Notes: generated by a model from the letters alone, not told the origin. A stretch of DNA of 64,000 nt from Ischnura elegans (GCF_921293095.1 NC_060246.1:108976941-109040940), one strand, 5' to 3'. Positions 1 through 10,002 are shown, counted from the stretch's first letter. A program made the numbers and translations.

Positions 1-1078
1 AATTGAAGAAAAAGGAACACTTGCACTTGAAAAAATTACTCTGTGGGGAAAAAACAAAAAACTGAGTTTTTCACAAGAAAAGAGTGAATGTACTCTGTTA
101 AAAGGAAAACTAAAACGTAAACCTATAGTCAAAATGAACGGACTAACGCTAAAATATAATACCAAAGTTAAGTACTTAGGAGTAATTATAACCGAAGGAT
201 TGAAATTCAGCGACCACTATGAGTACATAACCAATAAAATTAAAGACATTTTTACAAAACTAAGAAGACTCGCCAAGGAAAATAACGGCTACACTTGCGC
301 ATCGCTTAGAAAACTGTACAAAGGAATCGCAGAACCGATCATACTATACGCATGTGAGGCATGGGGGAAGAAATTCAAATAAGAGGAAAAAGCAGAGAAC
401 AACTCATGAGAGCGCAAAGATTTGCACTTCTCACTGTCACCAAAGCTTATCGTACAGTCTCCACAGAAGCCCTATGTGTTCTTGCAGGCTGCATACCAAT
501 CGATCTAATGATTGAAGAAAGAATGTTAATCTTCAAAGATAAAAAGACAAACACTGATAGCGCCCTTCAAAGAAGAAATCACAGGAAAGCAATAACAACC
601 AAATGGCAGAGTCGCTGGGAGAACTCCACTGTTGGGAGGGACACTTACTCATTCTTTGATAATGTCCAGGAAAGAGCCCAAAGAAAAGGGACGGATCTGA
701 CTCACGTGACCGTACAATTCTTCACTGGTCATGGTGATTTCAATATGAAGTTGCACCAATTTAAACTTGTAGAAAATGAGAAATGCACTTTCTGCAAAGA
801 AGAAAATGAAACCGCTTGGCACCTGCTGGCAAATTGCAGAAAATTAACGGAAATAAGAAATGCATTGACTCTAAAATTACATGAAAATAATCTCAACATG
901 AACAAAAAAGAAATACTTCAGCCAAGCGTCTATAAAACAACGAAAATGACAATGAATCAAATACTCGCCGCAAAGAAAAATTATGAAAATGAAAGTGAAA
1001 CTCACACAAGCCTAAGCCGATCCCAATGATCCTTTTTTTAAGGTGAGGGGGACACTCACCCGGCGAAAGCCGGGGCAA
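1..1078 (+). mobile_element. LINE family D, copy D-1 (R1-like), 3' part
   Basis: This is the 3' portion of a non-LTR retrotransposon whose 5' part lies left of the window. It carries the end of the reverse transcriptase (RT) and the C-terminal zinc-knuckle domain, followed by a short 3' UTR with a perfect small hairpin (ACCCGGCGAAAGCCGGGG, about 1056-1073). The same hairpin closes copy D-2 at 54808-54827 on the other strand, which fixes the 3' end of the family. R1-clade membership is inferred from the endonuclease of D-2 (motif CDANAKS). The copy is inactive. Confidence 0.8.
134..1029 (+). pseudogene. D-1 ORF2 C-terminus: end of RT plus CCHC domain, frameshifted
   Basis: Two overlapping frames (134-382 and 361-1029) read the same protein. 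The first holds KYLGVIITEGLKF and a thumb segment ending ILYACEAWG. The second resumes at GEEIQIRGKSREQ. Comparison with D-3 (CESWGEEITIRGKSRQ) shows a one-base frameshift near 365-380 in a G-rich run. The downstream part has a C-terminal zinc knuckle, CTFCKEENETAWHLLANC, typical of R1/LOA/I-type LINE ORF2 proteins. It would encode the thumb and a nucleic-acid-binding tail. The catalytic RT motifs lie outside the window. Confidence 0.8.
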
Positions 1079-1222
1079 ACAAATCTTGCTTTAAACGCAA
1101 AAACAACAATAAAAATCGGCAAAATAATGAAAAGGCTTAGAAAAGCGGCCCCTGGGAGATAAGTAAATTACTTGAAACCCAGGGGGGTGGAGGAGGGTCC
1201 GCGGGGGCTTTGCCCCCACTGA
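1079..1222 (+). mobile_element. 5' UTR-like start of a second D copy, truncated
   Basis: Directly after the D-1 3' hairpin lies sequence similar to the stretch between D-2 and the first ATG of D-3 (minus strand, about 54660-54790). Both contain a run like AAGGCTGAAAAAGC, then an imperfect hairpin CCCCTGGGAG...CCCAGGGG, then GGGGCTTTGCCCCC. In D-3 this leads into ORF1, so here it reads as the 5' UTR of a second copy lying head-to-tail behind D-1. It is cut off at about 1222 by the 3'-truncated U-1. Confidence 0.65.
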
Positions 1223-1223
1223 G

Positions 1224-3514
1224 TGTCCTCCCGACACCCAGTGGTTCGAGTCCGGGTGTCGAGAGCTCACTGCTATCACTTTTCCTTGATCCGGCTTCGA
1301 AACCAGCGAGCGCCTGAAGCCCTCCCCCATGGCCGCCAAGATGATTCCGTGCAGCCTCCTCCGGGCAGAGGCCGGCACGGTCATCTCTTCCCTCGACGGC
1401 GTCACTCGCTGGACGACGATGGCCAACTCCGCCCTGGCGGCGCTCCACGCCCACCGGATGTCCACGAAGCGCCGCAGTTGCCTCGTCGCCGCGCGCACTC
1501 TGGTCCAGTGCGATGACGCCGCGATCGTTCCCGTCCCGACGACGTCGTCGGCGGCGCCATTGAGGAAGTCGCACATCGACTACCTACTCAGCACCGCCGT
1601 CCGTTGCGTCCTTCCCGTCCGCCTGCTGATGATGTCCCGCAAGGTGTGCCACGCCACATCCGCGACGCACGCGTCCGGACATGTGAGCATCCGGAACGCG
1701 TGCACCACGGTGAGCGCATCCTTGCGGGCCGGCAGCGGGACGTAGCCACCCCCTCCCCGGCTCCTGGGGAGGGAGATCATTTCCCGCGCCGCGCGGGTCG
1801 GGAGGCACATCCACTTCTTCACCGTGCGCTGCATCTCCTTGTCGAAGTCGTGGACGGCCTTCTTCGGGACAGGGACGATTCGGAGGGGAAATTCGAGACG
1901 CGGTGTCAGGAAGACGTGCACCGCGTCTATCTTCTGCCACGGCGCCAAGTCCGATTCGTCGAGCCGCCGGAGATCCTCGAGGATGGAGTCGAGCGCCGTG
2001 GCGGGCGCCACGTTGACTTTCAGGCCGATCGGTGCCCCCAGGTAGGTGTATGAGTCACCTACGCCGAGCGACCTGATGGGAGAGCCGCAGATGGAAAAGG
2101 GGGTGCGTTGAACACCCCTGGAGCGCTGTGGCGTCGTGCATCGCCAGTCCACGTGTAGCGATGCATACTTCCCCGGATTGAAGGTTAAGCCACAGCACTC
2201 GGCGGCCCTTCCCGCGACGTCCAGGAGCACCGCGAGCGATTCCGCACTCCCCCCCACGAGGACTAAATCGTCGACGTACGCCAAGACTTTGACGTACGCA
2301 GTCCCCATGGGAAAGCCTTGGAGAGTGCGATCCTCCAATGTCGCTCGCAGAACGGGCTCCAGCGCAAGGTTAAAAAGGAGAGGGGAAAGGGGGTCCCCCT
2401 GACGAACACCACTCGTCACAGTGATCGAATCCGTGACTCCACCCGCAGCGGCTACCGTCATCGTGGAGCCACGGAGCATGTCCTCGATCACCGTGACGCA
2501 CTTCACCGGGAGGCCGATCTCGCGGAGCACTCGGAGGATGTGATCATGGGGCACCGACGGAAAAGCGTCGGCCAAGTCGAGCCACGCGACGGCCACCTGT
2601 CCAAAACTCGCCCTCGCGTGCTCTATGGCCGACTGAAGCACAAAGTTGTGCTCCATGCAGCCCTCCGTGGCGGGGATGAAGCCCTTTTGGGTGGGGAACG
2701 AAAGGCGCTTCCCACGGAGGGCCCAGGGAAGCATCCGGTCCGCCAGTACGCCCATGAACACTTTGGCCAACGTGTTGGCCAATGAGATCGGCCTCCAATT
2801 ACGCACTTCGTGCTCACTCCCCCCCTTGTGCAGCAGGGTGACCCGCGTCTCCTTCCACTGCGGGGGCACCCTCCCCAACTCCACACACCGGTTGAAAATG
2901 GCGGCCAGCACCTCGCCATTAAAGTCAACACGCCGGTATGCGGAGTAGGGCACGCCGTCAGGTCCCGGAGCCGACGCCCGCGTCCTCTTCAGCCGGTCGA
3001 TCACCTCTTCCGGTGTGATCGGAGAGGTGATCTCCCGCTCGCCGATCCCTCGACGTCCTGGTGGGAACTCCGGGATGAAAGCCGGCCATGGCTGCGTCGG
3101 ATCGTAGGGGGGGGAGGGACGGGTGAAGTGGGCCTTGAGGGAAGCCAGTGGGATTTCACATAGCTTTCCGGTCGGGGCGCAAATCCGCCGGAAAGCTCTT
3201 CCTTTCCCGCTGCGGTACAGTTTTTGGAGGTCTGCAGCGGGCAAAGGGCGGGGGTTGGGCCGGGGGGTCACCGTGGGGAGCCTGGGAGGGGGGTTGAACA
3301 CAGCGGCTGCCGCTGTGACCTCGCTTACGACGGCAAAGAGTGAGTTCGCGTCGTTTGCCGTCTGGAGGTCACGCAGCCACTTCTCCTGTCTTTCACTCAA
3401 CACCCCCTCCCCTTCGTCGCCTAGGGGTGTGTGTAGGGGCACCAACACCGGGGCTGGGGGGCCGGTGACCCATGTACCGGGGGCCAGCAGTGGGCCGGGG
3501 GACTCACTACCCAC
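1224..3514 (-). pseudogene. U-1 reverse transcriptase and start of C-terminal region
   Basis: A continuous RT frame runs from 3514 to 1580. Visible blocks in order are APGPDGVPYSAYR, WRPISLANTLAKVF, QKGFIPATEGCMEHNF, motif A AWLDLADAFPSVPHDH, motif B SGVRQGDPLSPLLFN, and motif C AYVDDLVLVGG with the two catalytic Asp. YVDD replaces the YADD seen in U-2. The frame begins at a GTG, so this is not a real start and the N terminus must come from upstream. A single in-frame TAG at about 1580-1582 (GAG in U-2) interrupts the protein before CDFLNGAADDVV, and the reading frame continues to the truncation at about 1224. The RLE is missing. Confidence 0.85.
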
Positions 3515-5318
3515 TGCTGGGGGGGGCTTGGTACATCGGCAGAGGGGGGAAGGGGGCCGCCTGCGTCATCCGTTCGGCCTCCATCCCGTAACGGATCGGC
3601 CACTCGGTCTCCTGCGGCCCCCAGGGATAGTTGCCCCGGGCGTGTGGGGGCCAGGCCACTCGGGGCATCACGGGGGGCGGGGGGGGGGGGGGACGGGAGC
3701 TCGCACGAGAGTAGGAGGACGATGTTGGGGCACAGGAGGCGGGCCACGCGTCGTCGGAGAAGGCGCCGATGGAGGGGGTAATGACGTCACCATTCCCCCT
3801 TCTCCGCCTTCTTCTCCTCCTCACTACCTTCCCCTCCGGACGATGCCCTGATTCCACCTGCCGGAGAAAGCGCGGAGGCAGCTTTCGCTCCCTTCGCAGG
3901 GAATGCTGGGGCACTTTAGGGGCCGGGAGGGGAGCACCGCGCGCAGCTGCGCCGTTCCGGAGAAGGGCGCGTAGCTGCGCAACTTCACTGGGGGAAAACA
4001 GCGGCACTGGGGCAGTGGGTGCGAGCTCCCTGTAGGGGCGCATGTCTGGACGCCGTTGAGTCAGGACGGGGGGAAGGGGGGTGGGTAGGGGTTGAGGACG
4101 ATGATTGGGAGGGAACGGGGGACGGCGAATGGGAGGCGGTGGGGAGCGGACACTAGGGGAGAGTGGCCTGGCGGGCTCCCTCGTCGTCTGCTCCTCGCGG
4201 CGTCGTCTCTTCCTCCTCTTCGTCCGCTCCCGATTCCTCCGCCGCCTTTCCTCGGAGGAAACGCGGAACTGCTCCCACGATGCACCGCGCATGTGGGACC
4301 TGCCGCGCTCCTCTTCCGGAAGGGGGATGTCAGAGATCGGACTAAGATCTCTGACGTGGCAGCGGGGGGTGAGGGGGGAGGGGACGGAAGGGGAATAGGG
4401 GACGAGGAACACCTCGGGATCCGCCATGGTGCACTCCGGGCCACGCACTTCGTCTGTGTCGGAAACCGAAGCACACACACTTTCCCCACAGGCAACACTT
4501 GCGGAGGCAGGTGGCTCGCCGGTCTGTGTGCCGACAGACCGATAACGCCACCTGTCCACCACCAAAAACCGCTGCGTGTCGTCACAAAACCTTGTCGGCG
4601 ACGCCAGGCCGTCCGACAACGCCCCCTGGGGCGGTACCGATCCGTCCTCCAGGAAGCCACTACACAGGGGAGGGGTAACACGCGGCGACACCGGGCCGTC
4701 CTGCGCTTCGTCTCGGCGCGGCTGCGCACCGTCCTCCGAGACGACACTCACACCAACACTCTCACTCGCACGAGGCGACGCCAGGCCGTCCATCGTAGAC
4801 GCAGCTGGGGATGACTGCGGAGCACTGAGAGTGGGGGAGACGCGGTTGGGGTAGGGAGATTGTGTCGGGAGGAACACAATCTCCGGGGATGATGCACGGA
4901 CGCTAGGGCAACGTTCCGTGACACCTGGGGCCAGGGGGAGGGGGCGGGGCAACACTGGGTCATGCACTGCGGGGGCGCTGTCAATGTCGACGATAAGGTC
5001 GTCCGACGACGCACTCGCAGGGGCGGATCCCGAGGGAGCACTTATGGGGGAGGGGAGGCGGAGACGGGGGGTGGCGAGGAAGGCGGGAGATCGGGTCGGG
5101 GGCGAAGCGAGGGCTCGTGGATCCCACGACCCGGCACTCCATTCCTCTTCCAGCGTCCTCCGCCAGGACCGGGTAATGCTCCCAGCGGAGTCCATTGCGG
5201 GAAGCAGCGACGGGGAGGCCTGGGAGTCGGGAGGGGCGTAGGGAGCGTCACGAGGGCGATGCACTCCCCTCTCCTTCGCCTTCCGGCGAGTCCGCTGGGC
5301 GACGGGCGGTGTTGTCAT
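3507..5318 (-). CDS. U-1 N-terminal region: Ser/Pro-rich with basic block
   Basis: The ATG at 5318 is shared with U-2 (ATG at 26350), and both begin M(T/A)TPPVAQRTRRKAKERG, so this start is well supported. The roughly 600-residue product is low complexity: basic N terminus, long Ser/Pro-rich linker, an Arg-rich block (RRKRRRREEQ, about residue 365) and Pro-rich repeats. No Cys/His zinc finger is seen, unlike family B. A nucleic-acid-binding role is inferred from composition only. It ends in a frame different from the RT. The change follows two long C-runs (3671-3691 and 3521-3528 as G on the plus strand) whose lengths differ between copies. In U-2 the N-terminal and RT frames agree on either side of those runs. 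Confidence 0.65.
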   Translation of the reverse strand: MTTPPVAQRTRRKAKERGVHRPRDAPYAPPDSQASPSLLPAMDSAGSITRSWRRTLEEEWSAGSWDPRALASPPTRSPAFLATPRLRLPSPISAPSGSAPASASSDDLIVDIDSAPAVHDPVLPRPLPLAPGVTERCPSVRASSPEIVFLPTQSPYPNRVSPTLSAPQSSPAASTMDGLASPRASESVGVSVVSEDGAQPRRDEAQDGPVSPRVTPPLCSGFLEDGSVPPQGALSDGLASPTRFCDDTQRFLVVDRWRYRSVGTQTGEPPASASVACGESVCASVSDTDEVRGPECTMADPEVFLVPYSPSVPSPLTPRCHVRDLSPISDIPLPEEERGRSHMRGASWEQFRVSSEERRRRNRERTKRRKRRRREEQTTREPARPLSPSVRSPPPPIRRPPFPPNHRPQPLPTPLPPVLTQRRPDMRPYRELAPTAPVPLFSPSEVAQLRALLRNGAAARGAPLPAPKVPQHSLRRERKLPPRFLRQVESGHRPEGKVVRRRRRRRRGNGDVITPSIGAFSDDAWPASCAPTSSSYSRASSRPPPPPPPVMPRVAWPPHARGNYPWGPQETEWPIRYGMEAERMTQAAPFPPLPMYQAPPSSG

Positions 5319-5951
5319 GCTGGGAGGGCGGGAAGTTGGCGCGCGGGAAGCACGTGGCGGGGAACCACGCGGCGAGGGACCACGTGGCGGGGGACCACGT
5401 GCTTAGCAACAGCCGAACGGTGCACGCTACGTGCACCAAAGTTGCTCGGGCTGTTGCTAACACTGAGGCAAACACACACACAAAAGCACAACACTCTATC
5501 TCACACACAACTAAACATTTTTACGGAAAACCGCTCCAACTTCCGGCGCCACTGGCAGGCGCCACCGGGGTCTTGGCGAGTCGAACTCGCGGCCAGTAGC
5601 ACCAAACACTTCTTCTTTCCCTCCCAAAATTTCTCGGGTGTGCCGGCACACACACCCGAGAAAAACGGCCCCCCCGAATTTTGGCGCCTTTTTCTAAAAT
5701 CCGCAATTTGCGAGAAATCGGCACCAAAATCGGGCAGAGGGGGGCTGGTTAACACTCAAGTACTCGACCAAAGTGGCCGGAAACAACTCTTCGCGGTTAC
5801 GGCACAACCGCGATTTGAAAATTTCCGGCTCGCGGCGGACGCGCGAGTCCGACGAAACGGCAGGCACTTCTGGCGGGCAGGGATGAGCCGGTGAACCTCA
5901 GCGCCGTCGGTGTCCCGGGAGCTCTCTGCAGGCACGTCCGCTCTCTTCGAG
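5319..5951 (-). promoter_or_regulatory. U-1 5' UTR with conserved hairpins
   Basis: This 630-base leader is shared with U-2 and partly with U-6. It contains tandem CCACGTGGCGGGG-type units (about 5343-5402), a nested hairpin at 5404-5459 (outer arms TAGCAACAG/CTGTTGCTA, inner arms GGTGCAC/GTGCACC) and a palindrome GTGTGCCGGCACAC inside CGGGTGTG...CACACCCG (about 5636-5661). These could be promoter, ribozyme or translation elements; the sequence alone does not say which. Some RLE elements (R2) release their 5' ends with an HDV-like ribozyme. I did not establish that fold here. Confidence 0.55.
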
Positions 5952-5989
5952 ACTACACTTTGATCTTAGCCACAAGGCCGAGAAGCGAT
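5952..5989 (-). ncRNA. U2 snRNA 5' fragment, nt 1-38, upstream target of U-1
   Basis: On the minus strand this starts ATCGCTTCTCGGCCTT, continues TGGCTAAGATC and ends AAAGTGTAGT. That is the invariant 5' end of U2 snRNA as remembered from fly and human. It stops after GUAGU of the branch-point-recognition element GUAGUA, exactly where U-1 begins. It is either the 5' half of a real U2 gene split by U-1, or a U2 pseudogene fragment. No functional U2 can be made here because the 3' half is absent next to U-1. Confidence 0.9.
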
Positions 5990-7057
5990 AATTAATCAAT
6001 TTTTCCGGGGTTCCGGGACGGTTTTTCGGGTATTTTGCGTGATGAGGTCGGATGCTGCGGCGGTGGTGTGCGGCGAGAGTTTTTGAGGCGAGGAACGGTC
6101 TCGGAATGGCGAATTTTAGGCGTGAGAACGTGGAAAAATACGCACGAAAGTGTTTGGTGGAGACTCCGGGAGTTTTGGTGTCGTCGGCGGGTCCGGGAGA
6201 GTCGTAGGAGCGTCGCGGACGTAACGGACGCGGGCCGTTTTCCGGACCTTCGGTGCCATCTGTCGTGTGGGATCGCAGCGTCCTTCGTGGGCCGTCCTGC
6301 GTTCGCTTCCCGGGGGAATGCTTTCGTCCCGGGAAATTCCCAAAGAAATTGCGAAAAATGCCCTTTCCGGGGAATTTCCGGGACTCGAAAAAGTCACTCA
6401 CAATCGTCCAGAAAACGTCAATAAAAACGATGAGAGAGCATTATCCTACTCACTCGAGTCATGTATTTTCTTTCGAAATGCTAAAATTCCGGGGAATCAG
6501 ACTTAAAACTGCTTAAAAAGTCCTCTCTGGGGAATCTGATTCAAAGCTGCTTAAAAAGTCCTCTCCGGGGACTGGAAAAAATTTCCAAAATCGTCAGCAA
6601 TGGCTGGAATACTGGAAGAAGGATGTTTTTGCAAAAAATATCGGCATGAAATGCAACTCTCCGAAAGAAAGCAATTCACGGTTTGATTGGACACCTGTTT
6701 TTCGTCATCATTCGCGACCCTCATTTTTTTACACTTGAAGTAAACAGAGTGCGTGCCGACGCCATCGTCGGCCTCCGGGTCGAACTATCCGCCAGCAGCA
6801 CGGCCCCCGCGAAATTCGACTGCGCTTTCAGAGGAAGGCGTTCATTGTTGGCGACGACTCCTTAGTAACGCGGATGAATGCTGCGTGTATGTCACCAGAA
6901 GCGTGATGCGGCCGTCTTGTCTCGTCATATTCGCAAGAAAAACTTGGAATTCTCGAGGAAACCTACGCTTGGCGGCCATTTTCCATGTTCATTCGATCCG
7001 GTAAATATTTGGAAGTTATTTTATAAATAGTGCATTCACCTAATTTCCGTGTGAAAA
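5990..7057. other. Non-coding flank upstream of the U2 fragment
   Basis: No convincing gene. On the minus strand 5990-6100 would be the promoter region of the disrupted U2 gene, but I could not recognise a proximal sequence element. The stretch is rich in TTCCGGGG-like motifs (6006-6370). A 38-bp tandem duplication lies at 6491-6566. At 6970-6985 the sequence GGCGGCCATTTTCC resembles a YY1-type promoter motif, so a host promoter cannot be excluded around 6700-7050. Confidence 0.4.
6491..6566. repeat. Two 38-bp tandem repeats
   Basis: Two adjacent units begin GGGGAATC and share the core CTGCTTAAAAAGTCCTCTC. Their 5' halves differ at several bases, and a third partial start GGGGACTGG follows. 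Origin unknown. Confidence 0.85.
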
Positions 7058-7133
7058 GTGTGGGGAAACTGTTTCGACAGCTTTCCGGAACGTGTTCTTA
7101 AAAGTGAAAAATCTCATCATCATTCCCACGACG
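7058..7133. repeat. Repeat R, copy 1, left part (interrupted by Transib)
   Basis: Sequence from GTGTGGGGAAACTG through TTTCCGGAACGTGTTC to the Transib target CGACG. It resumes at 9582-9615 on the other side of the Transib. A second uninterrupted copy lies at 9882-10002. R ends in GTGCCCAT, directly against the 3' tails of U-5 (copy 1) and B-1 (copy 2). It is a repeated flank of these retrotransposons, of unknown identity. Confidence 0.75.
7129..7133. repeat. Transib target-site duplication, left
   Basis: CGACG directly before the CACAGTG terminus. Its twin is at 9577-9581. The uninterrupted R copy has CGACA at the matching place (about 9953-9957). Confidence 0.85.
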
Positions 7134-9576
7134 CACAGTGGGATAGAATCGAAAAAAGCTGGCCAAAAGTCGCTGGAGTCTAAAGAATTGGTAAATTAAC
7201 GAAACTTTTTACAAATTGTGTATTGTAAAAATACAATTGAACTTATTTAGGATTATGTAGGCCACAATATTGTTTAGAAGGGCGATAACAATTAAAATAG
7301 GCAAATGTGATGCGGGAAGCAAACTCTACAGGGGAATGCCTACCTTCTGCAATGGAAATATCAAGGGAAAAATAGAATTTTTCTGCCGTTGAAGCTGTCA
7401 AAGCTTGTGCATAAGGTAAATTTTGAGTCCATAAGGTTAAATTTTCAGTTGAAACTTTTCTGGTATGTTTTTCCCGATATGTTCTGATCTTCTAACTTCC
7501 TCGTGTCGGGCTCCCAATGTCTCCTCGGAAAGCTGTCCAATAGGAAGAATGTCATGTTTCACAATTCCCGCTCCATGTATTAAAACTTTGTGAATAGTCC
7601 CCTCTCTATTTGCCAAGACCACATTATGTAAATCTTGACTAGTCACTTTCGTTGTATCCATAACTGAGCAACTACTCTGTGAACGTCATTCGGCAATTCG
7701 ACTAGGAATACTGAAAGGAGACTGACTCGGCTAGAAATGAGCGAGCCAATCGCATAGAAGGTTTATTTCGGGAAAACTAAATTTCTATATTGGAAATATT
7801 TGCACGTGTTCAAAGTAAAAGAACAAATTTGGGTACACAAATGGGCAGCCGACGAGTGAAAAGGGCTTGGGGAGCGCGCGAACCGTTAGGTTTATTACCG
7901 TCTGCACGCGGCCTCCGCGCGAAGGCTCAAGGGTAAAACCGTCATAAAAGGGTACATACCATAAAGGCACCGCATATAATTAGTAGTTGAGTGCAGTGCA
8001 ATGCAATCTACTCTCCATGGTTTCTAACAAATTTATTATCAAACACTACTATATGAAATAAAAAAATATCAGGTAATCAGTTCCATCGACAGCCCAACTA
8101 TCATCAGTCATACATGGGTAGCAAAAAAAATTGCGGACTCCAACTAGGAATCCATTTTAAAAATGAAAATTTTGCTTACCATTAGCACTGCTTCTCACCA
8201 CAATGGAGAGTAAAATCGTTTTCGATGAATGAGGAGTACACTTATTGTAGTCACAACGAAACGGAGGCGGGTGCAAGGAGGCTTTGCTTCCCAGGTACAA
8301 CTATATCCTCCTTTGAAGTGCTTCTAACGTTGACAGATCAATCCAGTGTTATAACACAGCGCAGTCACTTACAGTGGATGTTCACTCGACACTCTCTCTA
8401 GGACAACTGATGCATGTGGTAGGCAAAAACAACCGGAAAATCCCTAGGACACTAACTGAGAATTCCATTTGTCGGAACAAGTGGCGGAAAGGGTCGGCAA
8501 GAGGCAAAAACGAGTAAAAAGCATAACTTGGGATAGCTACCGATGAATTAGGGGAAGTAGAAAAGAGTCATTACCGGCAAGGTTGTAAAACCAGCATTGT
8601 CGGGCCAGTAAGTACGGAGGGTCGCAAATCCTCAACCAGCCGGCGCGGGCGCCTGCCGCTGCACGTGCATGACCTTCCCTAAACCCCTCGACCGCAGCCT
8701 GCCCATGATGCTTTAGGGAAATCCGAAATTCTGAGAAAATCCTTTCAAATATATTTTAGCCATAACTCTGCCGAGGACCCTTCCAATGACCTAATCGTAT
8801 AATTGCCAGTCACGAATTTAGCAAGAAACTGTTATCTGCGCCAAGATGTACGTTGAATTTAGCCATTTATAGTATAATATACAAAAATCTAGGTGATTAT
8901 TATTCATAAAATATGTATTCAAGTAACTAATGTCATTGAACAGGAATTCCGTCGTCTTTATGCACGGATATCATATCCTTTCCTCGCTTAGTCCCGCCGC
9001 CGTTTCGTGGCCGCCACAGTGGTCCGAGTGGCCGGGGTGGATTCACATAAATATGGTTGTTAAAATTAGGATCGCAAGTTATCGCAAAAACTGCATTCTG
9101 GACATTGTTCTATATGCTTTTGTCTATCTCACAGTATAAATAACTCCGTGTATTTCGATGTACATATAAACGATAATTACCGTTAAACATAAAATTTCAT
9201 GGAAAATCAACACAGTTTTTGAAAAATTATAAAAATATTAATTAACAAGTAAAATCAAACAAAAACTGTCTCTATTCATTAAATGAAGATCAATTTTATG
9301 GATAAAAATACTTTGAAACCAATATTCTTAACAACGACTCTGTAATGTAGCCACAAATTTAGCTATTTTCAACGGAAAAAATCAGGTCACTAAAAGCTCT
9401 CTGACATGCTCTACTTTGACCAGCTGTAAAAATTATATTAACGCATTCTATGCTCTGTATGGCACCCTATCTTAAAGAGTACATGCTTAATAATAAATAT
9501 CAACTGTTTTTGGTTGATTTGCGCTAACTTCATTTTTCGACTTTTGGCCAGCTTTTTTCGGTTTTGGCCCACTGTG
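7134..9576. mobile_element. Transib-type DNA transposon, degraded, 2443 bp
   Basis: The ends are 39-bp terminal inverted repeats (7134-7172 and 9538-9576) with about 4 mismatches. Both start CACAGTGGG and share GAAAAAAGCTGGCCAAAAG. The flanks are a perfect 5-bp duplication CGACG (7129-7133 and 9577-9581). A CACAGTG start and GC-rich 5-bp duplications are established hallmarks of Transib, whose ends resemble V(D)J recombination signals. The interior is AT-rich with no long ORF. A short transposase-like remnant lies on the minus strand at 7437-7661. The copy is non-autonomous. Confidence 0.82.
7437..7661 (-). pseudogene. Possible Transib transposase remnant
   Basis: A 74-residue frame with the pattern HKVLIHGAGIV, then LPIGQLSEETLGARH, then an E/R-rich tail. 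It lies inside the Transib inverted repeats and reads inward. The pattern recalls the C-terminal part of transposase-derived proteins common in arthropods, but I cannot confirm that it is Transib rather than another family. No catalytic residues can be assigned. Confidence 0.4.
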
Positions 9577-9581
9577 CGACG
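9577..9581. repeat. Transib target-site duplication, right
   Basis: CGACG directly after the CACTGTG terminus, matching 7129-7133. Confidence 0.85.
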
Positions 9582-9615
9582 TAAGTCACGCTTGGCATGC
9601 GAGTCTCGTGCCCAT
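9582..9615. repeat. Repeat R, copy 1, right part
   Basis: TAAGTCACGCTTGGCATGC then GAGTCTCGTGCCCAT. It matches 9958-10002 apart from a roughly 12-base gap, and directly adjoins the U-5 tail. Confidence 0.75.
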
Positions 9616-9870
9616 ATTAAAACGTTTATTGAATATTTCTTTCAGATACAAGGAAAGCTCAAAACATGAGATAAGTACAGATCCCCCCACCTTTCATGGG
9701 GAGGGATGATACAAGAGGGCGCCCCACCAAGTGTGGGCCGCCCTTGTAATGGCATTGGTTCTATTACAATGTATTTTGTGGCCCCTCACTTAGGGGCCAC
9801 TTGTCACCGCCGGCCTCGAAGTGAAGCCGGTCTGGAATTGTTTTTGTCCATTGTCCACTTCTCGTCATAT
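9616..9870 (-). mobile_element. U-5: 5'-truncated family U tail with 3' hairpin module
   Basis: This carries the family U 3' end only. On the minus strand it shows a GC hairpin around CCGGCTTC, GTGGCCCC...GGGGCCAC, the GGGCGGCCC...GGGCGCCC hairpin and then a short tail ending CAATAAACGTTTTAAT. It is about 85% similar to the U-2 tail by eye. The 3' flank is repeat R (ATGGGCACGAGACTCG), not U2. Its 5' edge is approximate, near a short TG repeat. Confidence 0.8.
9680..9836 (-). ncRNA. Family U 3'-UTR structured module, U-5 copy
   Basis: CCCCACCTTTCATGGGG, GGGCGCCCCAC/GTGGGCCGCCC, GTGGCCCCT/AGGGGCCAC and CCGGCCTC/GAAGCCGG. Confidence 0.7.
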
Positions 9871-9881
9871 TCTGTGTGTGT

Positions 9882-10002
9882 GTGTGGGGAAACTGTTCGA
9901 CAGCTTTCCGGAACGTGTTCTTAAGACTGCAAAAATTTCATAATCATTCGCACGACATAAGTCGCGTTCGGCGTGCAACGCAGCCTCGAGTCCCGTGCCC
10001 AT
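9882..10002. repeat. Repeat R, copy 2 (uninterrupted)
   Basis: Matches 7058-7133 joined to 9582-9615, and so represents the pre-insertion site of the Transib. It ends ...CTCGAGTCCCGTGCCCAT and is followed at once by the B-1 3' tail. Confidence 0.75.

Larger units (their letters stand above)
1224..5951 (-). mobile_element. U-1: U2-snRNA-targeted RLE non-LTR retrotransposon (Utopia-like), 3' truncated
   Basis: Read on the minus strand: 5' UTR (5951-5319), N-terminal region (5318-3507), RT (3514-1580) and the start of the C-terminal region, which ends at about 1224, short of the endonuclease and 3' UTR that U-2 retains. The 5' end abuts 38 nt of U2 snRNA at 5952-5989. Targeting of U2 by an RLE element is the defining property of the published Utopia lineage, and the RT and C-terminal motifs seen in U-2 fit. 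The U2 flank differs at about one base from the fly U2 I remember, so this copy looks the least decayed of the group at its 5' end. Confidence 0.82.

Noticed and set aside
1238-1262. tRNA B-box-like GTGGTTCGAGTCCGGGTG on the plus strand
   Set aside because: It codes the conserved DSNHW segment of family U on the other strand and recurs in U-2 for that reason; no cloverleaf or A box around it.
3123-3851. Long plus-strand frames opposite family U coding
   Set aside because: Shadow frames produced by GC-rich, low-stop minus-strand coding sequence.
4092-4814. 240-residue Arg-rich plus-strand frame
   Set aside because: Antisense of the Ser/Pro-rich N-terminal region of U-1; no independent support.
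5570-5605. tRNA 3'-end-like CGCGAGTTCGACTCGCC in the U 5' UTR
   Set aside because: No matching D or anticodon arm could be found; kept only as part of the leader.
8930-9139. 69-residue frame inside the Transib element
   Set aside because: No similarity to transposases; likely chance in AT-rich interior.
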